The notes: generated by a model from the sequence alone, not told the origin. Positions 39,608 to 48,818 are shown, counted from the stretch's first letter. The stretch is DNA of 64,000 nt from Chromohalobacter moromii (GCF_023091865.1 NZ_JAHXDI010000003.1:372001-436000); one strand, 5' to 3'. Translations and numbers: made by a program.

Positions 39608-40627
39608 ATGGGCCCGGTGACAGGCATGACGAACGATGTCTCAGTGCCGGCCCAATGCCTGACCATGGCAGATTTCGGCGCTTTCGAGCGCCGTTATCGT
39701 TTGTATCACCGCTTTCCTTCCTTGACCCGCAACGACGCCGCTTCCACCCCGGTGGCCGAGGGTTGGGTCGACGAATGTCGCCCTGCCATGGGTGTCAGCC
39801 TCGTCGGTTCGCGCCTCACGATTCACCATACCTACGAAACGCACGCCTTGGCCGACGCGCCAGCGCATGTGTCGATCATCGTGATACTCGAGGGCAGCGC
39901 GGAACTGTCGCACGGTGGGCAACATTTCACCCTGGCACCGCGTGAAGCGTTAATGCTCACGCACGCCGGTCAGCAGACGTTGAGTGCACGTCATGCCGGT
40001 GGGCAGCGCCTGCGCGCGATCAATCTCACCCTCCTGGACACCGCACGTACGTCACATACGCGCTTGGCTACGCCGCTGGCTGAATTGCTCGACAACGCCG
40101 CCAGTGAGGCATGGCGCTTGTCCTTGCCCGAAGGCGTTTGGCTGTCGCTTGAAGAGTGGCTGAATGCGCCATCGGAGGAGACACAGCATGCCTTACTCGG
40201 CGAGGGGCTGGCGCTGCAATTGATGGCCCACGGCCTGGCGGCTCGGGGAACACCTCCTAGGCAGGAATGTCGCTTGGGGGTGCGTGATCGCTACCATTTG
40301 GCACGTGTGCGTGAATGTCTGCACGAATATCCCGAGGCGTCGCATAGCATCGAATCCTTGGCGCAACTTGCCTGCATGAGCCCCAGCGCATTGCGTGACA
40401 AGTTTCGCCAGGCGTATGGCCAGTCGGTCTTCGAATGTTTGCGCCAACGCCGCCTCGAAATGGCCCATGAGCTGCTCCGGGAAGGATATAGCGTGCAGTA
40501 CGTCGCAACACGGGTCGGGTATCGGCATGCCAGCAACTTTGCCACCGCCTTCAAGCAGCGTTATGGCCTATCGCCGCGTGCGTTGCACCAGCGTCTACCC
40601 CTACCTGGGGCCGTGAATACTTCTTAA
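39608..40627 (+). CDS. AraC-family regulator, PchR-like
   Basis: A 339-residue regulator with an N-terminal ligand domain and a C-terminal double helix-turn-helix: IESLAQLACMSPSALRDKF and AHELLREGYSVQYVATRVGY with HASNFATAFKQRYGLSPR. The segment PSALRDKFRQAYGQSVFECL is typical of PchR/YbtA-type regulators, which sense iron-siderophore complexes and switch on the matching outer-membrane receptor. That fits the siderophore receptor gene 157 bp downstream. The ligand is inferred from context. Confidence 0.85.
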   Translation: MGPVTGMTNDVSVPAQCLTMADFGAFERRYRLYHRFPSLTRNDAASTPVAEGWVDECRPAMGVSLVGSRLTIHHTYETHALADAPAHVSIIVILEGSAELSHGGQHFTLAPREALMLTHAGQQTLSARHAGGQRLRAINLTLLDTARTSHTRLATPLAELLDNAASEAWRLSLPEGVWLSLEEWLNAPSEETQHALLGEGLALQLMAHGLAARGTPPRQECRLGVRDRYHLARVRECLHEYPEASHSIESLAQLACMSPSALRDKFRQAYGQSVFECLRQRRLEMAHELLREGYSVQYVATRVGYRHASNFATAFKQRYGLSPRALHQRLPLPGAVNTS

Positions 40628-40713
40628 TGATGAAAGAAGTTCCTCCGCGAGCTTGCTTACAGCGCCGCGCATAGGTTTTTCGGCATTCAGCATAAGCAGA
40701 ACGACTCTTAAAA

Positions 40714-40732
40714 GTTAATAATTCTCACTCTC
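40714..40732 (+). promoter_or_regulatory. Fur-box-like site before the siderophore receptor gene
   Basis: GTTAATAATTCTCACTCTC lies 53 bp before the receptor ATG. It resembles the complement of the Fur consensus (GAGAATNATTATT-like). The position and the iron-uptake gene behind it support the call. Confidence 0.55.
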
Positions 40733-40784
40733 CATAAGAAACGGGTCGGCCGCGACCCGAGGACGAGAGCGAGGAAGCGTTTTC

Positions 40785-42905
40785 ATGAGTCGCACATTGC
40801 ATCCCCACTGGTTTTCCTGCGCGTGCCTGGCAGGCGTACTGTTCATGCCCACGACGACATGGGCGCAATCCGAAAGCAATGACGGCGGGGCCGTCGATTT
40901 GTCCACGGTGACGGTCTCGGGCCAGGCCGCCACCAAGACACAGACGCCGATTGTCGAAACCCCTCAGTCCGTCTCGCGAGTCGACCGCGACGAGATGGAT
41001 GAGCGTGACACCCGCACCCTCAGGGAAGCCGCGCAATATACGCCGGGGGTCTATACCAATCAGGTCGGCGCCTCCAATCGCTACGATTACCTGGTCATGC
41101 GAGGGTTCTCCGACGGCAGCTTGAGCAATACCTATCTCGATGGTCTCAAGGTCATGGGCGATACCAACGGTTACAGCTCGATGGTGATCGATCCGTATTT
41201 CCTGGAGAACGTCGAAATCGTCAAGGGACCGGCCTCCGTACTCTACGGGCGCTCCTCCCCCGGTGGCCTGGTGGCGTTGACCAGCAAGCAGCCGCAGTTC
41301 GAGACGCATCGTCAACTACGGTTTAGCGTCGGCAACAACAGTCAGCGCAGCGCGGCGTTCGATCTGACCGGCCCTCTGGACGACGAGCGGCGGGCCGCCT
41401 ATCGCGTGGTGGGGCTGGCCAGCGGTGCGGATACCCAGTTCGACACGGTCGAGGAGGAGCGCTATGCCATCGCGCCATCGGTGACCTGGGACGTCACCGA
41501 CGACACGACGCTGTCGTTCATGGCCTATCTGCAAAAGGACCCGGAAGGCGGCTATCACTCCGGCGTGCCTTACGAGGGGGCCGTGGAAAGCCACAATGGC
41601 CAGAAGATCAGCAATAATTTCTTCGATGGCGAGGACGATTACGACAAGTTCGAGCGAACCCAGCGTATGTTCGGTTACAGCCTCGAGCACCGCTTCAACG
41701 ATGCCTGGACCGCGCGCCAGAAGGTGCGCTATCTGAACTCGGATACCACCTTGAACCAGGTCTACGGTTACGGATGGACATCGCCCGATTCCAACGAGTT
41801 GGTTCGCTACTACTCGGGGGGGCGAGAGTCGCTCGAAGCCTGGACGGTCGATAACCAGCTCGAGGGCGAATTCTCCAGCGGCTTTATCGACCATACCTTG
41901 CTAGTCGGTGTGGACTACCAGGACCGTCAGAATGATGTGGTATGGACGTCAGGTTCCTTCCCATCTCTCGATGCCTTCGATCCGCAGTATGGTGCCGATC
42001 CGGTAGGCGATATCGCGGTGACCAACGACGAACGTCACGAGCTGACCCAGACCGGTGCCTATCTACAGGATCAGATGGCATTCGATCGCTGGCGTCTCAC
42101 GCTCGGAGGCCGCTACGACTGGGTCTCGATCACCAACGAGCAGAAATTGGCCAATCGAGAAGATACGCTCGACGAAACCTATTTCAGCGGTCGCGCGGGG
42201 CTCCTGTACTTGTTCGACAACGGCGTTGCGCCTTACGTCAGCTATAACACGGCCTTCACACCGACCAGTTTCGTCGATATCGATGGCGATGTGCTCGATC
42301 CCATGGAAGGTGAGCAATGGGAGACGGGTCTCAAGTATCAGCCCCCGGGCACCCAAGATCGCTACAGCCTCTCGCTGTTCCGCATCACCCAGGAAAACGT
42401 CGCCACCAAGGAGCAGCCCACCGACCCCTACCGCTCCATCGGCGAGATCGAGTCGCAGGGCCTGGAGCTGGAAGCCAGAACGCAGTTGACGGACGCGCTA
42501 CGCCTACAGGCTGCCTACAGCTATACCGATATCACCTACACCAAGAGTGATGTCGAAAGTGAGCAGGGTAGCCACGCCATATACGCGCCGCGTCACCAGG
42601 CGAGTCTGTGGGGGCACTATGCCTTCCAGGGCGATACGCTTGCGGGGCTGGATGCCGGTCTCGGGGTGCGCTATTACGCCGATATCCAAGCGGATCGCGC
42701 CAACACCGAGCAAGTGCCCGATTACACGCTGGTCGATGCCATGCTGGGGTATGACCTGGGGCAGATGGGCATGTCGGGCATGCAGGTGCAGCTCAACGTG
42801 GGCAACTTGCTCGACAAGGAATACGTGGCCTCATGCAACTCGCTTCAATATTGCTACTTCGGGGCGGAACGGAATGTGCGCGCGAGTCTGACCTACGACT
42901 TTTAG
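40785..42905 (+). CDS. TonB-dependent siderophore receptor (FhuA/FpvA type)
   Basis: Outer-membrane receptor for a ferric siderophore, 706 residues. A signal peptide ends at TTTWAQ. The TonB box region (LSTVTVSG) is at about residues 38-46, the plug domain (ETPQSVSRVDRDEM, VEIVKGPASVLYGRSSPGG) extends to about 170, and the beta-barrel ends in the required aromatic residue, YDF. The pre-terminal CNSLQYCYFGAERNVRASL is typical of the FhuA/ferric-hydroxamate branch. With the AraC regulator before it and the FhuF-like gene after it, a hydroxamate siderophore is a reasonable guess. Confidence 0.93.
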   Translation: MSRTLHPHWFSCACLAGVLFMPTTTWAQSESNDGGAVDLSTVTVSGQAATKTQTPIVETPQSVSRVDRDEMDERDTRTLREAAQYTPGVYTNQVGASNRYDYLVMRGFSDGSLSNTYLDGLKVMGDTNGYSSMVIDPYFLENVEIVKGPASVLYGRSSPGGLVALTSKQPQFETHRQLRFSVGNNSQRSAAFDLTGPLDDERRAAYRVVGLASGADTQFDTVEEERYAIAPSVTWDVTDDTTLSFMAYLQKDPEGGYHSGVPYEGAVESHNGQKISNNFFDGEDDYDKFERTQRMFGYSLEHRFNDAWTARQKVRYLNSDTTLNQVYGYGWTSPDSNELVRYYSGGRESLEAWTVDNQLEGEFSSGFIDHTLLVGVDYQDRQNDVVWTSGSFPSLDAFDPQYGADPVGDIAVTNDERHELTQTGAYLQDQMAFDRWRLTLGGRYDWVSITNEQKLANREDTLDETYFSGRAGLLYLFDNGVAPYVSYNTAFTPTSFVDIDGDVLDPMEGEQWETGLKYQPPGTQDRYSLSLFRITQENVATKEQPTDPYRSIGEIESQGLELEARTQLTDALRLQAAYSYTDITYTKSDVESEQGSHAIYAPRHQASLWGHYAFQGDTLAGLDAGLGVRYYADIQADRANTEQVPDYTLVDAMLGYDLGQMGMSGMQVQLNVGNLLDKEYVASCNSLQYCYFGAERNVRASLTYDF

Positions 42906-42999
42906 GCACGATTGAATCGAGAGTGGTTTTCATTTACGCTTTTTGGCGTGGGTATCTTGCCCACGCCTTCCACTTGGCCTCGCCACAGGAAAGCTTTCG

Positions 43000-43758
43000 A
43001 TGTCAGTGTTGCTTGATCGGTTTTATACCGGTCCCTTGAAGGGGGTGGAGCGCAAGCTACTTACCTGGGATCAGGCGCCCGCGACGACTTGGGCGGCGCG
43101 AGATGTATTCTCCGAGCCTGGGATGACGCAGATCCTCAAGCGTTATGGCGCCGAGCATCAGCATGGCGATTCTCGCGCCGTGATATCGCTGTGGTCGAAA
43201 TATTTCCTGGCGCTCACTACCTATCTGGGGGCGGCGCATAATTTGCTGGCGGAGCGACAATTACCGCTCGAACTGTCGCGCCTGGGGGTGGTGCTCGGCG
43301 AGGATATGCTCATCGAGGCACTGGTGGTCGAAGACACCGGCACACCGCTCATCGCGACCCAAGCCGAGGCGCGCTTTTTGCCCTTGATACGTGACACCTG
43401 GGGGCCGGCGATTGCCTGCATGGCCGAGCACACCGGCATCGCGCCCCGCGCATTATGGGGCAATCTCGGCCACTACTATGACTACCTCATCTCCCAGCTT
43501 TACTCCTTGCCCGGTGCCCAGACGCGGGCCGAGACGGGCGGGCGTCTGATGACCCAACGTGAATTGGCCGATGGCGAGCGCAACCCGCTGTTTCGCCCCA
43601 TTCGCTACCATGAAAGCAGCGAAGGCGACATCGAACGCACGCGGCGTGTCTGCTGCATTCGCTATCTGCTCCCCGGGCTCGGCTACTGCGGTAACTGCCC
43701 GTTGGCGTGTCGCGAGAAGGCCGCAACACAATCGCCACGTCGCGTGGTCAACGGCTGA
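43000..43758 (+). CDS. Siderophore-iron reductase, FhuF family
   Basis: A cytoplasmic or membrane-associated 2Fe-2S protein that reduces ferric siderophores to release iron. The ATG at 43000 (MSVLLDRFYTGPLKG) follows AGGAAAG and gives 252 residues. The C-terminal cysteine motif is CC-x10-C-x2-C (CCIRYLLPGLGYCGNC), the unusual cluster site of FhuF. It follows the receptor gene by 94 bp and is probably in the same iron-regulated unit. It converges with phoR. Confidence 0.9.
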   Translation: MSVLLDRFYTGPLKGVERKLLTWDQAPATTWAARDVFSEPGMTQILKRYGAEHQHGDSRAVISLWSKYFLALTTYLGAAHNLLAERQLPLELSRLGVVLGEDMLIEALVVEDTGTPLIATQAEARFLPLIRDTWGPAIACMAEHTGIAPRALWGNLGHYYDYLISQLYSLPGAQTRAETGGRLMTQRELADGERNPLFRPIRYHESSEGDIERTRRVCCIRYLLPGLGYCGNCPLACREKAATQSPRRVVNG

Positions 43759-43798
43759 CTATTCCGTCTGCTTGCCGCTTCATCTGGTAGCCGCCGAC

Positions 43799-43834
43799 TT
43801 GTCCACATAGGCATCGGCACTTGGTTTATCCACA
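43799..43834 (+). other. Pair of DnaA boxes between fhuF and phoR
   Basis: TTGTCCACA (43799-43807, one mismatch) and TTATCCACA (43826-43834, exact) are in the same orientation, 27 bp start to start, in the 80-bp gap between two converging genes. This may be a DnaA-binding site or chance. Confidence 0.45.
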
Positions 43835-43838
43835 GAAC

Positions 43839-45158
43839 CTAGCCATGGCCCACGGCACGCCGTTCTTCGGGGGCGGCGCGTACGCGCGTGGCGGGGAAGA
43901 CACAGCGGAAAAGCGCGCCCCGACCGGGGTGGCTGTCGATGTCGAGATGCGCATCGTGGCGCAGCAACACATGCTTGACGATCGCCAGCCCCAATCCGGT
44001 GCCGCCGTTGGCGGCGCTGCGCCCTTTGTCGACGCGGTAGAAACGCTCGGTGAGGCGTGGCAGGTGCACCGGGTCGATACCGTCGCCGTCGTCCTCGACC
44101 TCGACTGCGGCACCTTCCTTCCAGGCCTTCCAGCGTAGCGTGACGGTGCTGCCTGCTGGAGTGTACCGCACGGCGTTGAAGACCAGGTTGGAGACGGCAC
44201 TGCGCATCTCGCCTTCATCACCCAGCAGGCAGTGGTCGGTGTGGATGTCCAGGACTATCTCGTGACTGCCCGCGCAGAGGTTGGCGGCATCGTCGCGAAT
44301 GTTTTCCAGCAGCGTGGCCATGTCCAGCGGGGCCGGGTCGTCGCGGGTCTGATCGGTTTCCAGTTTCGACAGCAACAGCAGGTCCTCGACCAGGTTCTGC
44401 ATGCGCTGCGTTTGTTCCTGCATCTGGCCGAGGCCACGCTGCCAGCGCGATGGCAATTGGTCGGCCTGATCGAGGTAGGTCTCGAGATAACCGGTCAACA
44501 CGGTGAGCGGGGTACGCAGTTCGTGGGAGACGTTGGCGACGAAATCGCGCCGCATTTCTTCTAGACGATGCAGTCGCGAGATATCGCGCGCCATGACCAG
44601 GCGCTCGTTGTCGCCGAACAGCGTGACCTGGTATTGCAGCGTCATGTCATCGCGTATCGGCGAGGCCAAGGTCAGCGGTTCGCGGTAATCGCGGGCATTG
44701 AAATAGGCCACGAAGCGGGGGTCGCGCAAGAAGTTGGTGATGTGCTGGCCGCGATCATGGGGCGTTTGAAAGCCAAGCATCTGGGTCGCGGCGCTGTTCC
44801 ACCATTCCAGGTCGCCGTGCCGGTCGAGCATGACCACGGCATCGCGCATCGCCTCGCAGGAGTCTTGTACGCGGCGGATGATATCGCGCAGGCGGGCCTG
44901 CGATTGACGCTGGGTTTTCTGATACTTGTAGAGGCGGTCGAACAGATCTCCCCAGACCCCGGCACCGACCGGTGGCGTGTCATGCGGATGCTGGGTCAGC
45001 CAGACATACAGGGCGCGCAAATGGCGCAGATGCAGGTAGACGTAGAGGCCCAGGCCGGCGGCGAGCCCCCAGCCGGGCTCGCCGAAGAGCCAGCCGAGGA
45101 CACCGAGCCCGATGACGAGGTACGCCAGACGCCACAGTTCGTTGGTCCAATAGTACAC
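43839..45158 (-). CDS. phoR: Phosphate-regulon sensor histidine kinase PhoR
   Basis: Membrane sensor kinase that phosphorylates PhoB under phosphate limitation. The 439-residue protein has two N-terminal membrane helices (about 8-45) with almost no periplasmic loop, then a PAS domain (about 100-195). The phosphoacceptor His212 lies in VSHELRTPLTVL. The ATP-binding domain has VEDDGDGID and GGTGLGLAIVKHVL. phoB ends 5 bp upstream, so the two are one operon. The lack of a periplasmic sensor fits signalling through PstSCAB-PhoU. Confidence 0.95.
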   Translation of the reverse strand: MYYWTNELWRLAYLVIGLGVLGWLFGEPGWGLAAGLGLYVYLHLRHLRALYVWLTQHPHDTPPVGAGVWGDLFDRLYKYQKTQRQSQARLRDIIRRVQDSCEAMRDAVVMLDRHGDLEWWNSAATQMLGFQTPHDRGQHITNFLRDPRFVAYFNARDYREPLTLASPIRDDMTLQYQVTLFGDNERLVMARDISRLHRLEEMRRDFVANVSHELRTPLTVLTGYLETYLDQADQLPSRWQRGLGQMQEQTQRMQNLVEDLLLLSKLETDQTRDDPAPLDMATLLENIRDDAANLCAGSHEIVLDIHTDHCLLGDEGEMRSAVSNLVFNAVRYTPAGSTVTLRWKAWKEGAAVEVEDDGDGIDPVHLPRLTERFYRVDKGRSAANGGTGLGLAIVKHVLLRHDAHLDIDSHPGRGALFRCVFPATRVRAAPEERRAVGHG

Positions 45159-45163
45159 GTGCG

Positions 45164-45853
45164 CTACTCCTTGGTGGAGAAGCGATAACCGGTGCCGCGT
45201 ACCGTCTGAATGAGGTGTTGATGGTCATCGCCGAGCACCTTGCGCAGGCGGCGAATATGCACGTCGACGGTGCGCTCCTCGACGTAGACATTGCCACCCC
45301 AGACCTGGTCGAGCAACTGGCTACGGGTGTAGGCGCGCTCCTGGTGCGTCATGAAGAACTGCAGGAGCCGGTACTCGGTGGGGCCTACGTCCAGCGCCTC
45401 GCCGTTGGCGCTGACCCGGTGGCTGACGGGGTCGAGACGCAAGCCGTCGATTTCCACCGTTTCCTCGACCCCGGTGGGCGTGGCGCGTCGCAGCACGGCC
45501 TTGAGGCGTGCCACCAGCTCCCGCGGCGAGAACGGCTTGGTGATGTAATCATCGGCGCCGGCTTCCAGCCCTTGAATCTTGTTGTCTTCCTCGCTCTTGG
45601 CGGTGAGCAGGATGATCGGTAGCTCGGCGGTGGCGGTATCGCGTTTGAGACGCCGCGCCAGTTCGATGCCGCTGGTGCCGGGCATCATCCAGTCCAGCAG
45701 CAACAAATCGGGCTGGTCGTCGACCACCATGGCGTGTGCCGTCTGAGCGTTGTCGGCTTCCAACACGCGGTAGTCGGCCATTTCCAGCGCCACCGCGATC
45801 ATTTCGCGGATGGACGCCTCGTCATCGACGATGAGCACGGTCTTGGCGGTCAT
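45164..45853 (-). CDS. phoB: Phosphate-regulon response regulator PhoB
   Basis: Transcription factor that binds Pho boxes when phosphorylated. The ATG at 45853 (MTAKTVLIVDDEASIREMI) is preferred because GAGG lies upstream and the family always starts here; the product has 229 residues. The receiver domain has the acidic pair Asp10/Asp11, the phosphoacceptor Asp54 in LLLLDWMMPG and the conserved Lys in LLTAKSEED. The OmpR-type winged helix includes RSQLLDQVWGGNVYVEERTV. A Pho box upstream implies positive autoregulation. Confidence 0.96.
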   Translation of the reverse strand: MTAKTVLIVDDEASIREMIAVALEMADYRVLEADNAQTAHAMVVDDQPDLLLLDWMMPGTSGIELARRLKRDTATAELPIILLTAKSEEDNKIQGLEAGADDYITKPFSPRELVARLKAVLRRATPTGVEETVEIDGLRLDPVSHRVSANGEALDVGPTEYRLLQFFMTHQERAYTRSQLLDQVWGGNVYVEERTVDVHIRRLRKVLGDDHQHLIQTVRGTGYRFSTKE

Positions 45854-45928
45854 GGACGTGGGCCTCTTGCGGATCGCTATGAAACGAATCACTCATGAAT
45901 GACATCAGCATGACGATTACAACGCGCT

Positions 45929-45952
45929 AATGTGACAACTTCGTGACAATAA
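45929..45952 (-). promoter_or_regulatory. Pho box upstream of phoB
   Basis: Read on the minus strand the site is TTGTCACGAAG followed by TTGTCACATTA: two 11-bp units, each with TTGTCAC, exactly in register. It lies about 76 bp before the phoB ATG. This is the clearest PhoB site in the window. Confidence 0.8.
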
Positions 45953-45977
45953 CGCCCTTTACCTATAGCTCATAGCG

Positions 45978-46871
45978 TCACATGGGCCATAACGATAGGG
46001 CGATGCCCGCGAAGATCACCAGCCCGGCCCAATGATTGTTGAGGAAGGCGCGGAAGCAAGGATCGCGCTCGCGATGACGAATCAAATAGTGCTGGTAGAC
46101 GAAGATCGCCACCATGGCGGCCAGTCCCAGCCAGAAGAAACCGCCTAGCGCCAGTCGCAAGCCGACCCAGGCGAGCAGCACGACGGTCACGCCCTGCAAC
46201 AGTCCGATCATCAGTCGGTCGGCGTGGCCGAACAGCACCGCCGTGGACTTGATGCCCACCTTGAGGTCGTCGTCGCGGTCGACGATGGCGTATTCGGTGT
46301 CGTAGGCCACCGTCCAGGCGATGTTGGCGGCCAGCAGCAACCACGCCTCGAGCGGTACCTGGCGCTGAATGGCCATGAACGCCATGGGAATACCCCACGA
46401 GAAAGCTGCGCCCAGCACTACCTGCGGGAAATGCGTATAGCGTTTCATGAACGGATAGGTGGCTGCCAACGCCAGCGCCGCGAATGACAGCAACACGGTG
46501 GGGAGGTTGGTCAGGCAGACCAGGCCGAAGGCAATCGCCACCAGCACTGCGAAGGTGGCCTTGGCTTCCGTCTCGGAGATGCGCCCGGTGGCCAATGGCC
46601 GGTCACGCGTACGCTTGACGTGCCCATCGAAATGGCGATCGGCGTAGTCGTTGACCACGCAACCGGCGGCACGCATCACGTACACGCCGATAACGAAGAT
46701 CAGCAGCGTGCCGCGCTCGGGTACGCCCTCGGCCGCCAACCACAGGGCCCACAGCGTCGGCCACATCAGCAGCCAGGTGCCGATGGGGCGGTCCAGGCGC
46801 GTCAGGCGCAGGAAATCCGGCACGCGGGCCAAGCCGGTGGGGCGCACGGCGTCGGATGAATCGGCGGACAT
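45978..46871 (-). CDS. ubiA: 4-hydroxybenzoate octaprenyltransferase
   Basis: Attaches the polyprenyl tail to 4-hydroxybenzoate in ubiquinone synthesis, in the inner membrane. The 297-residue protein has the two Asp-rich motifs that bind the prenyl diphosphate through Mg2+: NDYADRHFD and [13 protein letters not shown]. It has eight to nine membrane helices. ubiC, which makes its substrate, lies 104 bp upstream on the same strand, separated by a tract of 19-bp tandem repeats. Confidence 0.95.
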   Translation of the reverse strand: MSADSSDAVRPTGLARVPDFLRLTRLDRPIGTWLLMWPTLWALWLAAEGVPERGTLLIFVIGVYVMRAAGCVVNDYADRHFDGHVKRTRDRPLATGRISETEAKATFAVLVAIAFGLVCLTNLPTVLLSFAALALAATYPFMKRYTHFPQVVLGAAFSWGIPMAFMAIQRQVPLEAWLLLAANIAWTVAYDTEYAIVDRDDDLKVGIKSTAVLFGHADRLMIGLLQGVTVVLLAWVGLRLALGGFFWLGLAAMVAIFVYQHYLIRHRERDPCFRAFLNNHWAGLVIFAGIALSLWPM

Positions 46872-46890
46872 CGGGCTCTCCTGTGAAAGC

Positions 46891-46961
46891 GTGGCTGTGA
46901 AAAAAGCAACGTGCCTGTGAAAAAGTAACGTGGCCGTGAAAAAGTAACGTGGCCGTGAAAC
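46891..46961. repeat. Tandem 19-bp repeats between ubiC and ubiA
   Basis: The units are GTGGCTGTGAAAAAAGCAAC (46891-46910), GTGCCTGTGAAAAAGTAAC (46911-46929), GTGGCCGTGAAAAAGTAAC (46930-46948) and a partial GTGGCCGTGAAAC (46949-46961). A fragment of the same unit, CTGTGAAAGC, precedes them. The tract lies 20 bp before the ubiA start and may affect its expression or simply vary in copy number between strains. Confidence 0.85.
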
Positions 46962-46974
46962 GCGAGTGGCTAGC

Positions 46975-47523
46975 TTAGCGCGATGACAACGCGAGGTCAG
47001 CGTCCATGGCGTCGAGAAAGAATTCTTGGACGAGAATCGCTGTATGCCCCAGGCGTAGGACCGAACGCCGCCCCCAGGGCGTGGCGCGACCGAATGCCGT
47101 CACGAGCGTGGGAGCCGGCGACCGAATGATCTCGATAGGGCCGCGTTCGAGACCGGGTTGGCGAAATAACCAGCTACCCAGCGAACGTGTTCCCAGCGAC
47201 TGCAGTCGCGCGCCGTGAAGCGACGCTAGCGGGGCCACCGAACGTGCCGCGACCCACGGTGTGTCGCCCAGCATCAGCATGACCTCGCGACGCCAGATAC
47301 GGGCTCGGGGGTCGAGTCCCAACGCCCGGGCCTCAGTGTGCCGAGGGCGGCTGATTCCCTGCGCTAGCAGTCGGACCCCGAAGGGCTGTGTGCTGGCGGC
47401 GCGTAGCTGCGCAGTCAGCGAGCCGCGCGAGGCTACCCAACGCCACCAAGCGGCACTCATGCGGGGGCGCTGGGCGGCAGCCGGTAGCCAGTGTGGACCA
47501 GCACTGAAACGATCGTGTGTCAT
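46975..47523 (-). CDS. ubiC: Chorismate pyruvate-lyase
   Basis: Releases pyruvate from chorismate to give 4-hydroxybenzoate, the first dedicated step of ubiquinone synthesis. The ATG at 47523 ([17 protein letters not shown]) gives 182 residues, near the family size; upstream in-frame codons would add an unlikely basic extension. Family marks are [26 protein letters not shown] and the C-terminal [21 protein letters not shown], which contain the arginine and glutamate of the active site. The gene pairs with ubiA downstream and is divergent from a flavoprotein gene. Confidence 0.9.
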   Translation of the reverse strand: MTHDRFSAGPHWLPAAAQRPRMSAAWWRWVASRGSLTAQLRAASTQPFGVRLLAQGISRPRHTEARALGLDPRARIWRREVMLMLGDTPWVAARSVAPLASLHGARLQSLGTRSLGSWLFRQPGLERGPIEIIRSPAPTLVTAFGRATPWGRRSVLRLGHTAILVQEFFLDAMDADLALSSR

Positions 47524-47657
47524 GCGTAAAATCAGGCTCAAAGTACATGAGTGTATCATGCGTGTACGATGCGCTATGGCGGCGTCCGCGCTTGCGAGGC
47601 TTGAGCTGTCGTATCGCCGCGTCGTCATCTTTCTGTCATGCGTAGCACGAGGCGCCA

Positions 47658-48818
47658 ATGAGCGACCCTTTGATCATCGTCGGCAGCGGCATGGCTGGCC
47701 TGGGCCTGGCCCGGCAAGTACGTGCTCGCGATGCGCGGCGCGCCATCACCTTGATCACCGCCGATAGCGGCGCCGACTATTCGAAACCGCTTTTGTCGAC
47801 GGGTTTCGCCAAGGGCATGCCGCCTGAGCGTTTGGCGATGCGTTCCCCCATCGACGTGGCCGATGCGCTTCAGGTGACCATGCGTACGCATACGCGGGTC
47901 GACACCATCGACCCGCGAACGCAGACGCTGGCCATCGGCGCGGAACGCCTGCCCTACGGCGAACTGGTCTTGGCCACCGGAGCAGCGCCCAGCGCGCCTT
48001 TCACGGTGTCGGACGAGGTGCGTGATCGCGTCTTCACCATCAACGATCTCGACGACTATCGGCGTTTTCATGGCGTCTTATCGCACCATGGTGGCGCTGT
48101 GCGCGTGGCGATCATCGGTGCCGGACTGGTGGGCTGTGAGTTCGCCGACGACCTGCTTGCCGGGGGCCATCGCGTGGCACTCGTCGCCCCTGAGCAAACG
48201 CCTTTGGCGCGTCTTTTGCCGCCGCCGCTGGGCCAGGTACTGGGGGCTGCGCTGAGCAAGTCGGGCGCCGACCTGCGCCTGGGACGTAGCCTCGCGCAGC
48301 TCCAGCGTGACGATGAGGCGCTCTCGCTGGTGCTCGACGATGGCGAGGCGTTGTCCGCCGATCTGGTGTTGATCGCCACCGGCCTCTCGCCGCGTACCGC
48401 GCTGGCCGAGACCGCTGGCCTCGCGGTCTCTGAGGCGGGTATCCAGACGGATCGTTACCTGGCGACCGCGCAGCCCGGCATCCATGCATTGGGCGACTGT
48501 GCCTGTGTGGCGGGACTCAACGCCATGTACGTGCAACCGCTTCAGGCCAGTGCCAAGGCGCTGGCGGCGACCCTGACCGGGACGCCGACGCCGGTCGCTT
48601 ACGGCGCCTGGCCAGTGTTGGTCAAGACCCCGTCTTGTCCGGTGGTGGCCCTACCGCCGCGCCAAGCACCGGTACGCTGGCGGATCGAGGGCGAAGGCGA
48701 CGATCTCAGCGCGCTCGCCGAGGATGAAAATGGCTATTTGCAGGGGTTTGCATTGACAGGGGCTTGCGTACGTCGGAAAGTCGAGCTGGCGCGGGTCGCC
48801 CCGCCGTTGCTACCCTAG
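47658..48818 (+). CDS. FAD-dependent reductase, rubredoxin-NAD(+) reductase-like
   Basis: A 386-residue pyridine-nucleotide flavoprotein. The FAD motif GSGMAG is at residues 9-14 and the NAD motif GAGLVG at 154-159. LVLATGAAP and the FAD-contact IHALGDCACVAG are present, and there is no redox-active CxxC. Overall it resembles RubB, which passes electrons from NADH to rubredoxin; in P. aeruginosa rubB lies in this same neighbourhood. No rubredoxin gene is found next to it here, so the electron acceptor is open. Confidence 0.8.
   Translation: MSDPLIIVGSGMAGLGLARQVRARDARRAITLITADSGADYSKPLLSTGFAKGMPPERLAMRSPIDVADALQVTMRTHTRVDTIDPRTQTLAIGAERLPYGELVLATGAAPSAPFTVSDEVRDRVFTINDLDDYRRFHGVLSHHGGAVRVAIIGAGLVGCEFADDLLAGGHRVALVAPEQTPLARLLPPPLGQVLGAALSKSGADLRLGRSLAQLQRDDEALSLVLDDGEALSADLVLIATGLSPRTALAETAGLAVSEAGIQTDRYLATAQPGIHALGDCACVAGLNAMYVQPLQASAKALAATLTGTPTPVAYGAWPVLVKTPSCPVVALPPRQAPVRWRIEGEGDDLSALAEDENGYLQGFALTGACVRRKVELARVAPPLLP

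Noticed and set aside
40619-40640. Hairpin ACTTCTT/AAGAAGT after the PchR-like gene as terminator
   Set aside because: Only 7 weak base pairs and no T run follow, so it is not convincing.
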